Program-made: the position numbers and the translations under genes
Notes under the pieces: generated by a model
The model's input: only the letters and a program-made list of their open reading frames with translations
What the model was told of the DNA's origin: nothing
Databases searched by the model: none
Shown: piece by piece, positions 56,645-60,000 of the stretch
Numbering within the stretch: the first letter of the stretch is position 1
How the letters are laid out: every line of letters begins with the position of its first letter
Assembly: GCA_009746045.1 (NCBI GenBank)
Contig: RPFO01000643.1
Span: forward strand, 825,089-885,088
Direction of reading: 5' to 3'
Origin: Mesostigma viride
Lineage: Eukaryota > Streptophyta > Mesostigmatophyceae > Mesostigmatales > Mesostigmataceae
Length of the DNA stretch: 60,000 nt

Positions 56645-58385
56645 CCTCCCCCCCCACAAAGGTAGGGAGCCCTCTCCCTACGTGAGGAGAGAGCAACGGA
56701 GGAACAGAGGATCACTAAAATGCCTGAGGCATCACTACGCAAACAATCAACATTGAACGAAGATCCAGAATGGCAGAATCAACTGTCGTCCACCCCAAAC
56801 GGTGTAGGGACCGTTCACCAGCACCACGCCGGGTGTTAAGCTTCCCATAACTGCCTTGCACAGAGGCTTGCCGTGGGACAGCGGCACTAGGCAGAACAAG
56901 AGCAGTCAAGACCACACATCCCAAGAACCATGCAGGAGCTAGAGCCAACTGAGAGCACAGGACACCAAGGGCACAGCTACCTACTGAGGCGACAACACGC
57001 CTAGGTCGGGCCAAGAGCCCTCTGTCTACATGGAGGAACACATCCTCCCATACGCCATCAGGATACATGCCGAGGAAAGCCCAGTAGTATCGATGCTGGG
57101 TCATGCAGGACCACCTGTCCACGGGCCCAGTCAAGGAACCCACACTGAAACTGTCGCACGAAGGGCTCTGCCGACAGCAGAAGGAGGGCGTGCAGTAGGA
57201 ACCGATGGAAGACCAGCTCAGACACTGGCACGAGCAACGGAGGTGAAAAACAAGTCTATAGGGAACGCTCCACGTTGCCGGGCCACAGACGCACGTGCCG
57301 GAACTCACAACTCTCGCTAACACACGTGACCGAAGCTGAGGAGGCCGCAACAGGAGCAACGCGCGGTCGGTGGATAACGGTGGAGGCGGGCGCAACGGAA
57401 GAGGCGGTGGCGGCAGGAGAGGCAACAGCTAGGGGAAGACGTCGTGGCCGGTCGGGCGGAGGTCCAATCACCCATGGCTGAATCATACGTATCCTCGGTA
57501 GTGTCAAACACCCACCTGCATGCCCGTCGACGCCAGCTTGCCCAAATCTGGATGACGCTGAGGCTCGGCCGGCTGAGCAGGCGCAACGGAGGGAGCCCGC
57601 CGACGGAGCGAGAGCGGCCCGCTGAGCAGGCGGTGACGGAGGGAGCCACGGACGGAGCGACAGCGGCCGGCTGAGCAGGCGTCGTCTGACATGATGGCTG
57701 CGGAGGGTGGGGAACAACCAACCGACCCACAGCCAGAGGAAATCACATCAGGAAAGGAAGGAAAACAACTAGACGGGTTGTGCAGGTTTTGTACTCGATC
57801 CTACAGGAGGCGACTACATCCATCTTAGTAACTCCGACTCGGTGTACCGCACCCTATCTACCTCACCAATCAATTCACGCGACACGGTATCCTTATCACG
57901 GAGAGGACTAGCCAAAAGAGAGGTGGGAGTCAAGGGTTGACGACCAGTGTCAAGGAAGAAAGGGGTCAATCCATGCGCAGCTTGAGGACAGCTGTTCAAG
58001 GAAAACTCAACCAAACATAGGTAATCTTCCCAGTCACTACTACCAGACCCATTTACATAATGTCTGAGGGCTTCTTTTACCACTCTATTTGATCGCTCTA
58101 CTAGGTGTGAGGAGGAGTGGTGGTACGCAGTGCCAAACGTCACTTTAGTACCAATAGCAGCAAAGAACTCTGTCCAAAAGTCCGGGTAAACAGCTTGTCC
58201 TTACCGGAGATAAACTGCCTCCTCAACCCATGCCGAGTAACGACAAACGTTCTGAAAATACAGCTGAGCACAGTCACGAGCAGTAAGCTCCAAGGGACAA
58301 GGCCGACAAGGTGACAACGTCTAGTAAGGCGGTCTACAAACACGAGGATCTGCGCATCAATTGCCTTTCGCATTCTTTTTAAGAC
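56645..58385 (-). mobile_element. Degraded 3' part of the second Ty3 element
   Basis: After the polypurine tract it contains the HRYYWAFLG segment (57010-57104), both ends of an ORF3 homologue with the middle deleted (57256-57730; FRHVRLWPGNVE at one end, GCSPPSAAIM at the other) and an integrase remnant. Everything upstream of integrase, including the 5' LTR, is missing. Confidence 0.8.
57814..58385 (-). pseudogene. Integrase remnant of the second Ty3 element
   Basis: Translations such as TFGTAYHHSSSHLVER, DWEDYLCLVEFSLN and GLTPFFLDTGRQPLTP align with integrase of the first element. An internal deletion joins RDKDTVSRE directly to EVDRVRYTESEL, removing about 130 residues of the C-terminal domain. 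Frameshifts occur near 58140 and 58300. Confidence 0.85.
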
Positions 58386-59783
58386 CTTAGCCGCCATTTT
58401 GATCCGCCAGCCCCTTCTCAGGGGTGACCTCCACCAGGTCATCTTCCCCATTGGATGTCGCTGCAATGAGATCAAGATCTCGTCGTCGGAGAAAGTTTGG
58501 TCTCCGACGGGGGGGACAGGAACATAATTTGCGGACAGAAAGCAGTCTCGGCACTTGTAAAGAACTGCTTTTCACCTGCCGCGGGGCGGTAGAGTGTAGC
58601 CTTGGCAAAGGATGCCAGGTCGAATCAGCGCCGGCGGAGGGCAGCCGCGGGCTGCCATGGAGCGCACCACGTTCGTTCCACTGCTGGCCGGCCTTGTACC
58701 CAAAAGTCCGGTTTGGCCAGGTGTGGGTGTCAAAACACTAAGAGCTGGGTAGCAATAGTCTCCATGCACAATTCACCAAAACTTGTGCACAAGGATTGGA
58801 GGAAACTTTTGATCTTTCACCCAGACAAGCTACACAAGCATGTTCGGCTAATGGAGACGAATTTGAATATATTAATCCGTTTGTTCATTGCCAGAATATT
58901 AAGGAGTAGCGGCCATGTGTTAGCCAGCCACCATATCTTGCTTGAGGCTTAGGTAAAAGTAAAAATTGCAACTCAGCCGACTTTGTGCAAGGAACAACAC
59001 TTACAAGGGCCGTTGATTTTTAATCCACGGCATGCACAGGACGAATTTTGTCCACAACAAGTTTGCCTCACGCCTACAATCATGATGCATCCATGCGTTG
59101 CGCCGCACAGGCCAAAGTACGTGGTGCGGCGTATCTGGTCAAACATAGTGTTAACATACTCAAGTCCAATCGATAGTGCAAGTGAGGTATACAGTTAATT
59201 GTGAGCGCAAAGGCGTCACGCCTCCAAGGCAGCACTGTCCTATAGTTTCGCGCGAAGCGCGGATCCCAGCACACTGAGTCTAGGGATGAAAGTAGAAACT
59301 AGGCATCTCGTCGACGGACCAAACAGCAAAGTACCGTCGGAGCTGAAATATAAGCATAAAAGTAAATTTCCGTGGCTGAAAAGCTGGAACGGCCTATATA
59401 CTTGTCTCGGCCAATTATACCTAACGGCTAATAAATCACAGATATGAACGGAAGACGGGCGCAACGCAGCCCTAGCTAATACCTTCGTTCAAGGACTTGG
59501 CCAATATTCGGTTAAATTTGCCTACGAACAGCATGGGCATATTTCCGTGACACCCCCCCATGACCAAGCTGGAGGGCAAAACTAGATACTCTAAACACAC
59601 CCCTGTGGCCGAGAGCGCCGGAAAAACTCTGTGGGTCTATTACAAAACTACCAGCTAGTGAGGTACAGGACACCCCCAGGCCCAGATAGGATTAAGTCCC
59701 ACATCCAAGAGACACTCATGGAACAAAAACTGGGGTATATTGGAGAGCTGGTTACACAAAGAAACTTGTTGCAGTTGTAGGTA
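58386..59783. other. Intergenic stretch without recognised genes
   Basis: Short ORFs only, none with family features. 58560-58740 is GC-rich, the rest AT-rich. No repeats of note. Confidence 0.5.
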
Positions 59784-60000
59784 TCAGAGCACGGTCTTCA
59801 GGTCGTCCGACGCTCCGGTGGCAAAGCAGAATCCTGGAGGTAGTGTGCTGGCCTCATGCTGGGCCTCGGTCGCATGGGCCTGCTCGCCACCCTTAGTTGG
59901 TCGCAGCTCCGGGTGCTTGCGGTAGCACTTGTCCGGGCCGTGCGCCCGGGCCGCCGGCAAAAGGAGCACCGCTTCCGCGTCGCCGCCCCCGCCGCTGTTG
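59784..60000 (-). pseudogene. Retroelement gag zinc-knuckle remnant, cut by the window edge
   Basis: On the - strand one frame reads RKRCSFCRRPG and the next frame continues HGPDKCYRKHPELRP. Joined by a one-base shift these fit the CX2CX4HX4C knuckle pattern with a KHPELRP tail like the WTKHP tail of the intron 37 fragment. The 3' side ends in ATGASDDLKTVL. The rest lies outside the window. Confidence 0.45.

Overview
The window is eukaryotic nuclear DNA. About 38 kb of the + strand holds one very large, intron-rich gene. The following 22 kb is a nest of transposable elements and repeats, mostly on the - strand. The big gene encodes an axonemal dynein heavy chain, so the organism builds motile flagella at some stage. 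GC-rich exons, GT-AG introns of roughly 100-1,400 bases, abundant microsatellites and a chromodomain-bearing Ty3/gypsy element fit an alga or another flagellated protist. I cannot place it more precisely from the sequence.

Region 1 (1-37920, +): the 3' part of the dynein gene. I reconstruct 47 exons by reading frame, splice signals and remembered family sequence. All 46 splice junctions are frame-consistent, and together they give about 3,580 residues ending at a stop at 37918-37920. The order is tail, linker, AAA1-AAA4, stalk with microtubule-binding domain, AAA5, AAA6 and C-terminal domain. The closest remembered family is DNAH2 / inner-arm I1 (dynein f) 1-beta. The promoter and about 800-850 N-terminal residues lie upstream of the window. 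The most striking feature is in the introns. In roughly 20 or more of the 46, a degenerate copy of the neighbouring exon edge, together with its splice site, lies again nearby in the intron, sometimes as 3-5 stepwise copies. I call these exon-edge echoes. Introns also hold long CA, CT, TTTG, CCGT, ACTC and ACT arrays, several minisatellites, and one gag zinc-knuckle fragment folded into a large inverted repeat.

Region 2 (37921-42890): intergenic. It has a duplicated roughly 300-bp block with a G-rich minisatellite, a tRNA-like remnant, a LINE ORF1-like fragment apparently split by a 1.36-kb element with 18-bp terminal inverted repeats, and a tandem array built around the palindrome CACGTGACTGCGTCACGTG.

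Region 3 (42896-53705, -): a complete Ty3/gypsy chromovirus-like LTR retrotransposon. Its 573/574-bp LTRs differ by one base and it is flanked by the 5-bp target duplication GGCGC. Its order is 5' LTR, primer-binding site, a small ORF with an RNase-H1-type hybrid-binding (viroplasmin) domain, gag with a zinc knuckle, protease-RT-RNase H-integrase-chromodomain, a 685-residue ORF of unknown function in the env position, polypurine tract, 3' LTR. Gag and pol carry single-base frameshifts despite the near-identical LTRs.

Region 4 (53706-60000): a tandem duplication that also borders the left side of the retroelement, a 5'-truncated LINE reverse-transcriptase fragment, the 3' part of a second, older relative of the Ty3 element, short hairpins, and at the window edge another gag zinc-knuckle remnant.
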